Part shown: positions 31,798 to 41,899 of the stretch, one piece after another
Position numbering within the stretch: position 1 is the first letter of the stretch
How the letters are laid out: each line of letters begins with the position of its first letter
Assembly: GCA_903896545.1 (NCBI GenBank)
Contig: CAITYF010000025.1
Span: forward strand, 1 to 64,000
Direction of reading: 5' to 3'
Length of the DNA stretch: 64,000 nt
Source: an uncultured Myxococcales bacterium
GTDB lineage: Bacteria; Myxococcota_A; UBA9042
Position numbers and translations under genes: made by a program
Notes under the pieces: generated by a model
What the model was told of the DNA's origin: nothing
What the model saw: the letters and a program-made list of their open reading frames with translations, nothing else
Databases searched by the model: none

Positions 31798-33465
31798 TTA
31801 CAGGAACGCCGGATCGCGGTAGACGCCAAATTCTTCGCGGAACACGTCGCAGATTTCACCCAGCGTCACTTCCACTTTCACCGCGGCCAAAATCGCTTCC
31901 ACCAAGTTGGCATCGGTCTGGCACGCCGTTCGCACGCCTGCCAGAGCCTCGGCCGCGAGCGCCTGATTGCGGTTCGCCTTGACCGCTGCGCAACGCGCGA
32001 TCTGCGCCGTCTCGACTTTTTGGTCGATATGCAGGAGCGGAATCGGCGCATCCTGACCTTCGACCGCCGCATTGACGCCGACGATCTTGCGCTCGCCCGA
32101 CTCCACGCGCTGCTGGAACCGGAACGCGCTCTCGGCGATTTCGCGCTGCGGGTAGCCGATCTCGATCGCCCGCACGATACCGCCGATGTCGTCGATCTTC
32201 TGGATGATCGCCGCGGCCTCCGCTTCGATGTCGTCCGTCAGCTTCTCGATGTACCACGAGCCGCCCAACGGATCGGCCACGTTCGTCACGCCCGATTCTT
32301 CGGCGATGATTTGCTGCGTCCGCAACGCCAACTTCGCCGCATCGGCTGTCGGCAGCGCGTACGTCTCGTCCAGGCTGTTGGTGTGCAGCGACTGCGTTCC
32401 ACCCAGCACAGCGGCGAGCGCCTGCAGCGTCGTCCGCACCACGTTGTTCATCGGCTGCTGCGCCGTCAGGCTCACGCCGGCGGTCTGGCAGTGCGTCCGC
32501 AACATCCACGAGCGCGGATTCTTGGCACCGAAGCGGTCCTTCATGATGCGTGCCCACAGCCGACGGGCCGCGCGCAACTTCGCGATTTCCTCAAAGAAGT
32601 CGTTGTGGACGTCAAAGAAGAAGCTCAACCGTGGCGCAAAAGCGTCGACGTCCAGTCCCGCCTCGATGCCCGCTTGCACGTAACCTACGCCGTCCGCCAG
32701 CGTGAACGCCAACTCCTGCGTTGCCGTCGCGCCAGCCTCCCGGATGTGGTAGCCAGAAATGGAAATGGTGTTCCACTTCGGCAGCTTGTGCGTGCAGAAC
32801 GCAAGCATATCGCGGATGATCCGCATCGCCGGACGCGGCGGGCAGATCCACTCCTTCTGGGCGATGAACTCCTTCAGGATGTCGTTTTGCAGCGTGCCGC
32901 CGATCTGGTCGTACGGCACGCCGCGCTTTTCCGCGACCGCGACGTAGAGAGCCAGCAGCACGATCGCCGGTGCGTTGATCGTCATCGAGGTCGTGACCGC
33001 GCTCTGGTCGATGCCGTCAAAAAGCGCTTCCATGTCGTGAATGTGGCTAACGCTTGTCCCTTCGCGGCCGACTTCACCTTGCGCCAATTCGTGATCGGGG
33101 TCGTAGCCCATCAAAGTCGGCATGTCGAAGGCAGTCGAAAGGCCGGTCTGACCCGACGCCAGCAGGAACTTGAAGCGCTCGTTGGTATCTTCCGGTGTGC
33201 CAAACCCGGCGAACATGCGCATCGTCCAGCTTTTCCCGCGGTACATGTTGGGATGCACGCCGCGGGTGAACGGGAACTTGCCTGGCACGCCGATCTGCTT
33301 CCAGTACGTTTCATCGGGCGCTTGCGGAAAATACGCAACGTCGACCTTGCGTCCGTCCAGGGAAATGAACGGTCCAGGCCGTGAACTCGCCTTGGCCACG
33401 GTCGCCTGATACTCGGCAATGCGCGGATCAAGCTGGGGATTCGGTTGCGTCGTGTCGTGCGCCAT
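31798..33465 (-). CDS. icmA: B12-dependent acyl-CoA mutase large subunit, isobutyryl-CoA mutase type
   Basis: A 555-residue catalytic subunit of the methylmalonyl-CoA mutase family without the C-terminal B12-binding domain, which must come from a separate small subunit not present here. Two positions decide the substrate. Methylmalonyl-CoA mutase has Tyr in RQYAGF and Arg in the later IAR/MVR segment; here they are Phe85 (RMFAGFG) and Gln203 (EFIAQKEW), the pair known from isobutyryl-CoA mutase. The protein should therefore interconvert isobutyryl-CoA and n-butyryl-CoA or a similar short branched acyl-CoA. ATG 33465 follows GAGAGGA; a longer frame has no support. It heads the long minus-strand cluster. 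Confidence 0.8.
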   Translation of the reverse strand: MAHDTTQPNPQLDPRIAEYQATVAKASSRPGPFISLDGRKVDVAYFPQAPDETYWKQIGVPGKFPFTRGVHPNMYRGKSWTMRMFAGFGTPEDTNERFKFLLASGQTGLSTAFDMPTLMGYDPDHELAQGEVGREGTSVSHIHDMEALFDGIDQSAVTTSMTINAPAIVLLALYVAVAEKRGVPYDQIGGTLQNDILKEFIAQKEWICPPRPAMRIIRDMLAFCTHKLPKWNTISISGYHIREAGATATQELAFTLADGVGYVQAGIEAGLDVDAFAPRLSFFFDVHNDFFEEIAKLRAARRLWARIMKDRFGAKNPRSWMLRTHCQTAGVSLTAQQPMNNVVRTTLQALAAVLGGTQSLHTNSLDETYALPTADAAKLALRTQQIIAEESGVTNVADPLGGSWYIEKLTDDIEAEAAAIIQKIDDIGGIVRAIEIGYPQREIAESAFRFQQRVESGERKIVGVNAAVEGQDAPIPLLHIDQKVETAQIARCAAVKANRNQALAAEALAGVRTACQTDANLVEAILAAVKVEVTLGEICDVFREEFGVYRDPAFL

Positions 33466-33498
33466 GGTGTCCTCTCGGTGTTTCCCGGGGCAGCATGG

Positions 33499-33504
33499 TA
33501 CGCT
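33499..33504 (+). promoter_or_regulatory. Extended -10 promoter element before tilS
   Basis: TACGCT at 33499-33504 is preceded by TG one base upstream (TGGTACGCT), an extended -10 arrangement. It lies 25 bases before the tilS start. No good -35 is visible. It also fits the TAnnCT pattern of the window. Confidence 0.3.
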
Positions 33505-33528
33505 GGCCGCCCGAATGGGTGCAACGAC

Positions 33529-34527
33529 ATGACCGCGATTCCGACCGAAATCCGCCGTGTGCTCGACCAAGTCCGCCGTGACGTCCGCCGTCATCGCTTG
33601 TGGCAGCCCGGCGCGCGCGTGCTGCTGGCCTGTAGCGGCGGTCGCGATTCGATGGCCGCGTTGGCGATTCTGGCGCAGCTGCAACCCTCACTTGGGCATG
33701 TTCTGCTGGTTGCGCACGTCGATCACGGGCTCCAGCCCAATCATGCGGAAACAGCCGATCTCGTCGCCGAACAAGCCCAGCAGCGCCATTTGGCGTTTGC
33801 GGTGCGTGGCGTCCAGCTGCGTCCCGGTGCCGATCTGGAGGCGCGCGCGCGCTCGGCGCGGTATGCGGCGCTCCACGACATGGCAACGGAATTGGCGGCG
33901 GAGGTCATCGTTACCGCGCACCACGCCGACGACCAAGCAGAGACGCTGCTTTTGCGCCTCGCCCGCGGCGCGGGTCCGGATGCGCTTGCCGGCGTTCGTC
34001 GGAAGCGTCCAGACGCGATCGTGCGACCGTTCTTGGCTGTCACTCGCGCGCAGTTGGCGCTGTGCGCCGCGCATTTTGCCGTTCCGTGGCTGACCGATCC
34101 ATCCAACGCCGACCTCAAGGTGACCCGTAACCACCTGCGGCACCGCGTGCTGCCCGTGTTGGAAGCAGCGCTGCCTGGCGCCGCGGCTGGGCTGGCACGA
34201 ACAGCGGAACTCGCCGCAGCGCAGGAGGGCGCACTCGCTGTGTGGATCGATCGCGCGCTGGGCGATCGCCTCTCGATCGATCGCGTCGCCGGCGTTGTCA
34301 GCGTCGCGGTTGCCGATGTGCCACACCAATCGGCTGCCAAATCTGCGCTGTTGCTCAGGGTATTTCAGCACCTCGATCTACCCGCGCCGTCCGTTCGCGC
34401 CGTGGATCAGTGGCTGGCGCTCGGTGACCGCGGCGAAGCGCGTCTGCACGGCCTGATCGTGGTTGGCGACGGGAATCGGTGGCAGTTTTTTGCAAACGAC
34501 GTTGCGCGACCGGGTCCTGCGGACTAA
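33529..34527 (+). CDS. tilS: tRNA(Ile)-lysidine synthase
   Basis: A 332-residue N-type ATP pyrophosphatase that converts C34 of the CAU-anticodon isoleucine tRNA to lysidine. The PP-loop SGGRDS (36-41) and the conserved HVDHGL, ARxxRY-like (ARSARYAAL) and [17 protein letters not shown] motifs are all present. The far C-terminal domain is short compared with E. coli TilS. ATG 33529 is chosen from the start of similarity. It is transcribed away from the mutase gene and leads into ftsH, a common bacterial gene pair. Confidence 0.92.
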   Translation: MTAIPTEIRRVLDQVRRDVRRHRLWQPGARVLLACSGGRDSMAALAILAQLQPSLGHVLLVAHVDHGLQPNHAETADLVAEQAQQRHLAFAVRGVQLRPGADLEARARSARYAALHDMATELAAEVIVTAHHADDQAETLLLRLARGAGPDALAGVRRKRPDAIVRPFLAVTRAQLALCAAHFAVPWLTDPSNADLKVTRNHLRHRVLPVLEAALPGAAAGLARTAELAAAQEGALAVWIDRALGDRLSIDRVAGVVSVAVADVPHQSAAKSALLLRVFQHLDLPAPSVRAVDQWLALGDRGEARLHGLIVVGDGNRWQFFANDVARPGPAD

Positions 34528-34639
34528 CCTGAGCAGGACGGGGGTTTGCCATTTGTGCGCCCCCCGCGCACTTCTTTGGCAGTTGTCGCGTCTAACCGAT
34601 GCGGACTGCCGGGCGAACGCAGCCGATCAGGAGTCGACC

Positions 34640-36577
<1,938 letters not shown>

Positions 36578-36592
36578 CCGGTTGAGCCGCCC

Positions 36593-37453
36593 ATGTACTT
36601 GCGCGATCGCCACTTCGACCTGCGCAAGCCGCTGCTTGTCGGCATTCTCAATCTCACGCCCGATAGCTTCTCCGACGGAGGGCAATTGCCCGCGCTGGAC
36701 GACGTCCTCCGTCGCGCGGAACAGTTGGTGCGGGACGGCGCCGATATTCTGGACCTCGGCGGCGAGTCGACGCGTCCGCATGCTACGCCGGTTTCAGAAC
36801 AAGAAGAGTGCGACCGCGTGCTGCCTGCGGTGGAAGCCTTGGCGCGTCGCCTGGACGTGCCGCTGTCGATCGACACGCGTCGAGCGCACGTCGCGCGACT
36901 GACGCTCGAACGCGGAGCGGCGATGATCAACGACGTGAGCGGCTTTGGCGATCCGCTGATGGGCCAAGTCGTGGCCGAAAACGGGGCCGCATGGGTGCTC
37001 ATGCACATGCCGCACGCGGTGGGGCAAATGGGCGCGACCCAAAAAGTCGCCGCACTGATCGAGAACCCGGTCGCCGCGCTTCAACAAATTGCCGACGATC
37101 TGGCGCTGGCGGTGCAACGTGCGCTCGACGCTGGCGTGGTCCGCGCTCAGCTGGCCATTGATCCCGGCATCGGTTTTGGCAAGTCGCTGCAGCAAAATTT
37201 GGCTTTGTTGCGCCCATCGGAGGCGCTTGCTAGGCTCGGACTGCCGCTTTACCTCGGCCCTTCGCGGAAGTCCTTCCTCGGTGCGATCACGGGCGCGCCG
37301 GTGGACGATCGTCTGGGCGGGACCGCGGCGGCGGTCACCGCGGCTGTGCTTGCCGGGGCGAGCTTTGTCCGCGTGCACGACGTGCGCGTGATGCGACAAG
37401 TGCTTGACGTGGCGGTCGCCATCCGTGAGGCTGCAAGCGATACCACGGGCTGA
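36593..37453 (+). CDS. folP: Dihydropteroate synthase
   Basis: A 286-residue TIM-barrel enzyme that joins p-aminobenzoate to the pterin diphosphate in folate synthesis; it is the sulfonamide target. The conserved blocks NLTPDSFSDGG (20-30), GGESTRPHA (56-64), DTRRA, NDVSGF, DPGIGFGKS and GPSRKSF are present. It stands between ftsH and cdaA, an order seen in many bacteria. Confidence 0.95.
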   Translation: MYLRDRHFDLRKPLLVGILNLTPDSFSDGGQLPALDDVLRRAEQLVRDGADILDLGGESTRPHATPVSEQEECDRVLPAVEALARRLDVPLSIDTRRAHVARLTLERGAAMINDVSGFGDPLMGQVVAENGAAWVLMHMPHAVGQMGATQKVAALIENPVAALQQIADDLALAVQRALDAGVVRAQLAIDPGIGFGKSLQQNLALLRPSEALARLGLPLYLGPSRKSFLGAITGAPVDDRLGGTAAAVTAAVLAGASFVRVHDVRVMRQVLDVAVAIREAASDTTG

Positions 37454-37493
37454 CCAGTGAAGGCCTTTTGACCCACAGGAGAAAACCAGCGCG

Positions 37494-38444
37494 GTGGCCG
37501 AACTCGACTTCTCCAGCGCATTCTTCTCCAGCTTGGCGCCCGCCGAGTGGCGTGGATTATTGGACGTCGTGCTGGTCGCGGCGCTCATCTACCAGATGCT
37601 GACGCTGCTGCGTGGGTCGCGGTCGGGCGCGATGCTGACCGCGGTCGCCGGGCTCTTCTTGCTCTACTATGGCAGTCAGGAAGACGTCCTCGACCTGCCG
37701 ACGATCCACTGGCTCCTCGGTCGTTTCGTCTCCTCGATCGTCGTGCTCTTTGTGATCCTCTTTCAGGAAGACATCAAGCGCGCGCTGACGACCATGGTGC
37801 GCTCGCCGCTGGTGTTTTCCTCCAAGGACGCGGCGAGCAATGAAGTGCTGGAGGAAGTGTTGCGCGCGTGCGCCGTGCTCAGCCAAAAGCATCTGGGCGC
37901 GCTGATCGTGATTGAACAGGAAGCCGCGCTGGACCGCTACGTCGCCGACGGCGTGCGTATGAATGCGGAAGTCTCGTGGCAACTTCTCGCCGCGCTCTTC
38001 AACCCCGAACACGCCAATGCCACGCATGACGGTGCGGTCATCCTCCAGAAGGGCAAAATCGCCGCCGCTGCGTGTTTTCTGCCGCTTGCAGGCGGCGCGG
38101 GTATTCCTGGCACGTTGGGCTCACGGCATCGTGCCGCGCTTGGACTGGCCGATGAAACGGACGCGGTCGTCGTCGTGGTGTCTGAAGAAACGGGGACCTG
38201 TGGCATCGCGTACATGGGGCAGCTCGACCTGAACCTGCAGCCCGCCGATTTGCGCGAGCGTTTCCGCCTGCTATTTGGCGACCAGCCCGAAGCGATGGCG
38301 CCGTGGCGACGCGCGTGGAAGCGGCGGATTCACGTCCACGGCGCTACAGCCTCGCCGGTTCGCCCCGGCAGCACCATCATGACAGTCCACAGCCGCACGG
38401 CGACCGACTCCGAGGACATCGACGTCGGAGGCGACTTGCCATGA
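37494..38444 (+). CDS. cdaA: Diadenylate cyclase CdaA
   Basis: A 316-residue enzyme making c-di-AMP from two ATP. Three N-terminal membrane helices lie at about residues 22-95. The DisA_N catalytic domain follows, with HDGA at 178-181 and the RHR motif at 211-213, both needed for ATP binding and cyclisation. The GTG start at 37494 is preceded by AGGAG about 10 bases upstream. Its stop overlaps the start of the YbbR-domain gene (ATGA), matching the cdaA-cdaR pairing known from Firmicutes and others. Confidence 0.93.
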   Translation: MAELDFSSAFFSSLAPAEWRGLLDVVLVAALIYQMLTLLRGSRSGAMLTAVAGLFLLYYGSQEDVLDLPTIHWLLGRFVSSIVVLFVILFQEDIKRALTTMVRSPLVFSSKDAASNEVLEEVLRACAVLSQKHLGALIVIEQEAALDRYVADGVRMNAEVSWQLLAALFNPEHANATHDGAVILQKGKIAAAACFLPLAGGAGIPGTLGSRHRAALGLADETDAVVVVVSEETGTCGIAYMGQLDLNLQPADLRERFRLLFGDQPEAMAPWRRAWKRRIHVHGATASPVRPGSTIMTVHSRTATDSEDIDVGGDLP

Positions 38445-39445
38445 CGCCGTTTCGCCTCCTCGCTGGAGTTTTCGCTCGGTTGCGCGCGCTTGTGACGGCC
38501 AATCTGGGCTTGAAGCTCATCTCGATCGCGCTTGCGACGCTCCTGCACATCGTTGTACAGCGTGACAGTGTCAAAGAAAGTGAACTTGCGGTGCCGCTCA
38601 TCGTGACCAATGTCGCCAAGAACAAAGTCTTTGTCGGAGAAGCGCCGGAAGCCGTGAAAGTGCGGGTACGCGGGCGTCGCGGGGCGATTCAAGAACTGTT
38701 GCGGGACCACGCGGGGCGGCTGTCGATGGATCTGGCCGCCTATCGCGATGGCGAGCGTTACGTTTTTGACCCGCGGACCGTCGAAGTTCAGTTGGGCAAG
38801 GGGCAGATCGAAGTCCTCGCGGTCGAGCCGCCCTCGCTGCTCGTGCGTCTGGATCAAGCGGCGGAAGTCACTGTGCCCGTTGAAGTGCCGGTGTCCGGGG
38901 AGCCCGCCGTCGGCTTTCGCCAGAGCCAAAAGGGCGTGGTTGTCGATCCGGTGCGGGTGAAGGTGTTTGGGCCCGCGAGTCAGGTGCGGCAGGTGCGTTC
39001 GGTACGGACCAATCCGCTGGACCTGCACGGCGCCGACCACGATCTGCGGGTTCTGCTGCGCTTGGTGCCGCCGGGCGATCGCCGCGTGCAATTGTCGGTC
39101 GAGGAAGTTTCCGTCGAAGTCGCGCTCGAAGAACGCGAAATCTCCAAGAATTTCGAAAATCAGCCAATCGCGGTGCGCGGCTGCCCGCCGGGCTCGCGCT
39201 GCGTCTTGGCACCGACTGAAGTCACGATTCACGCCGAAGGACTCGCGCGCGCCGTTACCTCACTGGCCGAAAAACCGCCGTTGAACCTCGTTTTTGCCGA
39301 CCTGACCGGTCTGCGCCCCGACGAGCCGGTGAAGCTCAGTGTTCACGAGGTGCCGGGTGTTAGCTTGACGCTCACGCCACCCGTTGCAAAGTGGACGTTG
39401 CTGCGCGAAAGTGCCGCGCCGCCAACGACACCCCCAGCGCACTGA
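38441..39445 (+). CDS. cdaR: YbbR-domain protein, CdaR-like regulator of the diadenylate cyclase
   Basis: A 334-residue protein with a single N-terminal membrane helix (NLGLKLISIALATLLHIVV) and a series of YbbR beta domains. These show repeated patterns such as VPLIVTNVAKNKVFVGEAPEAVKVRVRG and VPVEVPVSGEPAVGFR. CdaR proteins bind CdaA and tune c-di-AMP synthesis. The gene overlaps cdaA by four bases. The glmM gene that often follows in this operon is absent; aspartate kinase comes next instead. Confidence 0.85.
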   Translation: MTPFRLLAGVFARLRALVTANLGLKLISIALATLLHIVVQRDSVKESELAVPLIVTNVAKNKVFVGEAPEAVKVRVRGRRGAIQELLRDHAGRLSMDLAAYRDGERYVFDPRTVEVQLGKGQIEVLAVEPPSLLVRLDQAAEVTVPVEVPVSGEPAVGFRQSQKGVVVDPVRVKVFGPASQVRQVRSVRTNPLDLHGADHDLRVLLRLVPPGDRRVQLSVEEVSVEVALEEREISKNFENQPIAVRGCPPGSRCVLAPTEVTIHAEGLARAVTSLAEKPPLNLVFADLTGLRPDEPVKLSVHEVPGVSLTLTPPVAKWTLLRESAAPPTTPPAH

Positions 39446-39484
39446 CGCGCTGCCGTCCGTCGGGCCATTAGAGTCACAGGAAAG

Positions 39485-40765
39485 ATGCCCGCTACGCTCC
39501 AGACCACGTCGCACGCCCGTACGCAGAAGCTGATCGTCCAGAAGTTTGGCGGCAGCTCGATGGGGACGATTGAACGCATCCAGAACGTCGCGCGACGCGC
39601 GGTGAAGACTGCGGCGGAAGGCCATCAGGTCGTCGTCGTCGTCTCCGCGATGCAAGGTGAGACCGATCGCCTGCTGAAGCTCGCCTCGGGCGTGTCGACC
39701 CGCCCGGCCGACCGCGAGATCGACGTGCTGCTGGCCACCGGCGAGCAGGTCTCCATCGCGCTCTTGGCGCTGGCGATCTGCGAACTTGGCTACAAGGCGC
39801 GTTCCTTTCTAGGTCATCAGGTTGAGATTCGCACGGATTCCACGCACGGCAGCGCGCGCATCCGCTCGATCAAGGCCGATCCCGTGCACGAGTGCCTCCG
39901 AAAAGGCGAGATCGTCGTCATCGCCGGTTTCCAGGGCGTCGACCAACACGGCAACATCACGACGCTGGGACGCGGCGGCAGCGACTTGTCCGCGGTCGCG
40001 ATGGCGGCGGCGCTGAAAGCCGACTCGTGTGAAATCTACTCGGACGTCGACGGCATCTACACGACCGATCCGAACGTCTACAACAAGGCGCGCAAGATCC
40101 CGCGCATCGGTTCGGAAGAAATGCTTGAGCTGGCGAGTCTGGGCGCGAAAGTGCTGCAGACGCGTTCGGTTGAATTTGCCTTGAAGTACAACGTCACGCT
40201 GCACTGTCGGTCGTCGTTCAGCGACGGTGAAGGCAGCTGGGTCGTGCCGGAGATGTCGGGTCTGGAGGATGCGGAAATGAAGGGCTTGGAAGGCGCGGTT
40301 GTGACCGCCGTCAGTTGCGACAAGAACACCGCGAAGTTGACCGTCGTGGGCATCCCGGACACGCCGGGTGCGGCTGCGCGACTGTTCGCGCCCATGGCGG
40401 ACGCGGGCATCAACATCGACGTGATCATTCAGAATCCGCCGCAGGAAGGCCGCACGGACGTGACGTTCACCGTGCCGCGTAACGTCGCGGATCGTGCCGT
40501 CCAACTTCTGGAAAGTCTGCAGCCGGCGCTCGGCTTCCACAGTTTCTCCGTGGACAAGAGTCTGGCCAAGGTGTCGGTGGTGGGCGCGGGCATGGTTTCG
40601 CAGCCCGGCGTGGCGCAGCGGACCTTCGCCGCGCTCGGTGATGCCGGCATCAGCATCCTGCTCATCTCGACGAGCGAGATCAAGATCTCGTGCGTCGTCG
40701 AGGACCGCTTTGCGGACTTGGCCGTGCGCGTGTTGCACGACAAGTTTGAGCTGGAAAAGACCTGA
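39485..40765 (+). CDS. lysC: Aspartate kinase
   Basis: A 426-residue aspartokinase that phosphorylates L-aspartate at the entry to lysine, threonine, methionine and diaminopimelate synthesis. The kinase domain begins with KFGGSSMG (20-27) and includes the [10 protein letters not shown] segment. Two C-terminal ACT domains (starting near residues 275 and 355) are expected to bind lysine and/or threonine for feedback control. ATG 39485 follows an AGGAAAG site. The next gene converges from the other strand. Confidence 0.95.
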   Translation: MPATLQTTSHARTQKLIVQKFGGSSMGTIERIQNVARRAVKTAAEGHQVVVVVSAMQGETDRLLKLASGVSTRPADREIDVLLATGEQVSIALLALAICELGYKARSFLGHQVEIRTDSTHGSARIRSIKADPVHECLRKGEIVVIAGFQGVDQHGNITTLGRGGSDLSAVAMAAALKADSCEIYSDVDGIYTTDPNVYNKARKIPRIGSEEMLELASLGAKVLQTRSVEFALKYNVTLHCRSSFSDGEGSWVVPEMSGLEDAEMKGLEGAVVTAVSCDKNTAKLTVVGIPDTPGAAARLFAPMADAGINIDVIIQNPPQEGRTDVTFTVPRNVADRAVQLLESLQPALGFHSFSVDKSLAKVSVVGAGMVSQPGVAQRTFAALGDAGISILLISTSEIKISCVVEDRFADLAVRVLHDKFELEKT

Positions 40766-41095
40766 ACTTGTTCTGACCGTGCGACACAAGCCGGCGCGGA
40801 GTCGCTGCCTCAGGACCGGACCGATACCAGGAATCGTCGGTAGGCGTTTCGTGCAGTCTTGCGTTGCACACCTGTTGGCCAGCGCCGCGGCGATCTTGCG
40901 CGTGACGCCGGGAATGACGCGCCAATCGTCCGGCGTCGCCGTGCGCGCATGAATGCAGCCTCGGGCAGCCCACGCGCCGCCCACCGCGGCGGCTTGCGAC
41001 TCTGGATGCACGTGAACACACGCGAGGACCGCCGCAACCACTGCCGTTGCGGCAACACACGCGAGAAATGCAGCGATGGCGTCGGTTCGCTTCAC
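40766..41095 (-). pseudogene. Helix-hairpin-helix (ComEA-like) frame without a local stop codon
   Basis: This frame starts at GTG 41095 and overlaps the stop of the RadC-domain gene (GTGA), so it is translationally coupled. It encodes a membrane anchor (IAAFLACVAATAVVAAVLAC) and two helix-hairpin-helix motifs (WRVIPGVTRKIAAAL and LPTIPGIGPVLRQRL), which bind DNA non-specifically. No stop codon follows: the frame stays open antisense to lysC down to 39809. Either a frameshift removed the normal stop, or the coding sequence truly overlaps lysC; the first seems more likely, so the right boundary of the real protein is unknown. Domain evidence covers only 40800-41095. Confidence 0.5.
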
Positions 41096-41499
41096 GTCGG
41101 CTCCATCCAACCGGCGTGCCGCAAACTCAGCCAACCACCGGCCGTCACGATGACGTGGTCCAGCAGTTGCAGTCCACAGAGCGCGGCCGCCTGTTGAAAG
41201 CGCGCGGTAAAGGTGACGTCCGCCAGCGAGGGCGCCAGACGTCCGCTTGGATGGTTGTGCACCAGGATCGCTGCCACCGCGCCCGCACGCAGCACCGCCG
41301 GCAACAGGTCGCGCGGCGTCGCGGGAACGCCAAACGCGTGGCCGTTCAGCCGGTGCTCGCACACGAGATGCCCGCGGTGGTCCAACCCCGCAATCGCGAG
41401 TACCTCACGTTCAAGCAGCGCCAGATCGCGAAAGTGCGCGGCTACAGCCACGGCATCACGCAGGCAAAGCGCCACGGGTTGTTCACGTTGCTCGGGCAT
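41092..41499 (-). CDS. RadC-type MPN/JAB domain protein without its N-terminal HhH
   Basis: A 135-residue protein made only of the RadC C-terminal domain. The metal site reads HNHPSG with the JAMM pattern His81-x-His83-x10-Asp94. The usual N-terminal helix-hairpin-helix domain is missing, but an HhH frame overlaps its stop codon by 4 bases, so the two halves of RadC appear as separate coupled frames. RadC proteins are frequent in mobile elements and of unclear function (once thought to be DNA repair). Confidence 0.8.
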   Translation of the reverse strand: MPEQREQPVALCLRDAVAVAAHFRDLALLEREVLAIAGLDHRGHLVCEHRLNGHAFGVPATPRDLLPAVLRAGAVAAILVHNHPSGRLAPSLADVTFTARFQQAAALCGLQLLDHVIVTAGGWLSLRHAGWMEPT

Positions 41500-41668
41500 C
41501 GGCGGTCCTTCACACGGCGTCGTCCGTGCCGGCTTCCTCTTTGCAGGGCGCGTGCCAACCGTCGCCGTGGCGTAACGATTGGTTTGCGTTGTGGAAAGGG
41601 AATAGGTGCGGTGTGCCTGACCGGTCTCGTTCGTGGTCTCGATACGGGTACCGAGACTCCTACTGAGA

Positions 41669-41694
41669 GCCTGTGAAAACTTGTTTTCGCAGGC
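41669..41694. repeat. Hairpin with 12-bp stem and tiny loop
   Basis: GCCTGTGAAAAC (41669-41680) pairs with GTTTTCGCAGGC (41683-41694), with one G-T wobble and only TT between. It is probably a palindrome active as DNA or as a transcription terminator. Confidence 0.55.
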
Positions 41695-41720
41695 GCTCCC
41701 AGACCGCGGCTGCGGGCTGG

Positions 41721-41768
41721 CAGCGGCTGAAACCGCCTGAATTCACTTCAGGCGGTTCTTGGCCGCTG
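41721..41768. repeat. Compound hairpin (11-bp inner and 7-bp outer stems)
   Basis: Inner stem AACCGCCTGAA (41731-41741) pairs perfectly with TTCAGGCGGTT (41747-41757). Outer stem CAGCGGC (41721-41727) pairs with GCCGCTG (41762-41768). Confidence 0.55.
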
Positions 41769-41782
41769 AATCAAACACCAAG

Positions 41783-41821
41783 CTCAGAGGTTGGGAATTC
41801 GAAGAATTCACGACCTCTGAG
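41783..41821. repeat. Compound hairpin around paired GAATTC
   Basis: Outer stem CTCAGAGGT (41783-41791) pairs with ACCTCTGAG (41813-41821). An inner stem GAATTC-GAA-GAATTC spans 41795-41809. Confidence 0.55.
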
Positions 41822-41856
41822 ACTGCGCCTGACGTTGTGCAGAAGCGGGACGAAGC

Positions 41857-41885
41857 TTGACCTTGCGTCGGTGACTGGCACAATG
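41857..41885 (+). promoter_or_regulatory. Promoter of the FG-GAP lipoprotein gene
   Basis: TTGACC (41857-41862) is followed after 16-17 bases by CACAAT/ACAATG (41879-41885). Transcription would start about 8 bases before the ATG at 41900, leaving almost no leader, so the hairpins lie upstream of the promoter. Confidence 0.45.
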
Positions 41886-41899
41886 ATTTCGGGGGTTCC

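Larger units (their letters stand above)
41500..41899. other. Gene-free spacer with three hairpins and a promoter
   Basis: Four hundred bases between the divergent RadC-domain gene and the large FG-GAP lipoprotein gene. No gene is supported. The right half holds three consecutive compound hairpins (41669-41821) and a weaker 6-bp dyad (GTCTCG 41636-41641 with CGAGAC 41652-41657), then a promoter at 41857-41885. Confidence 0.6.

Noticed and set aside
31498-33384. A plus-strand open frame of 628 codons over the acyl-CoA mutase gene
   Set aside because: The mutase is conserved over its full length on the other strand; the plus frame is Arg/His-rich without a domain.
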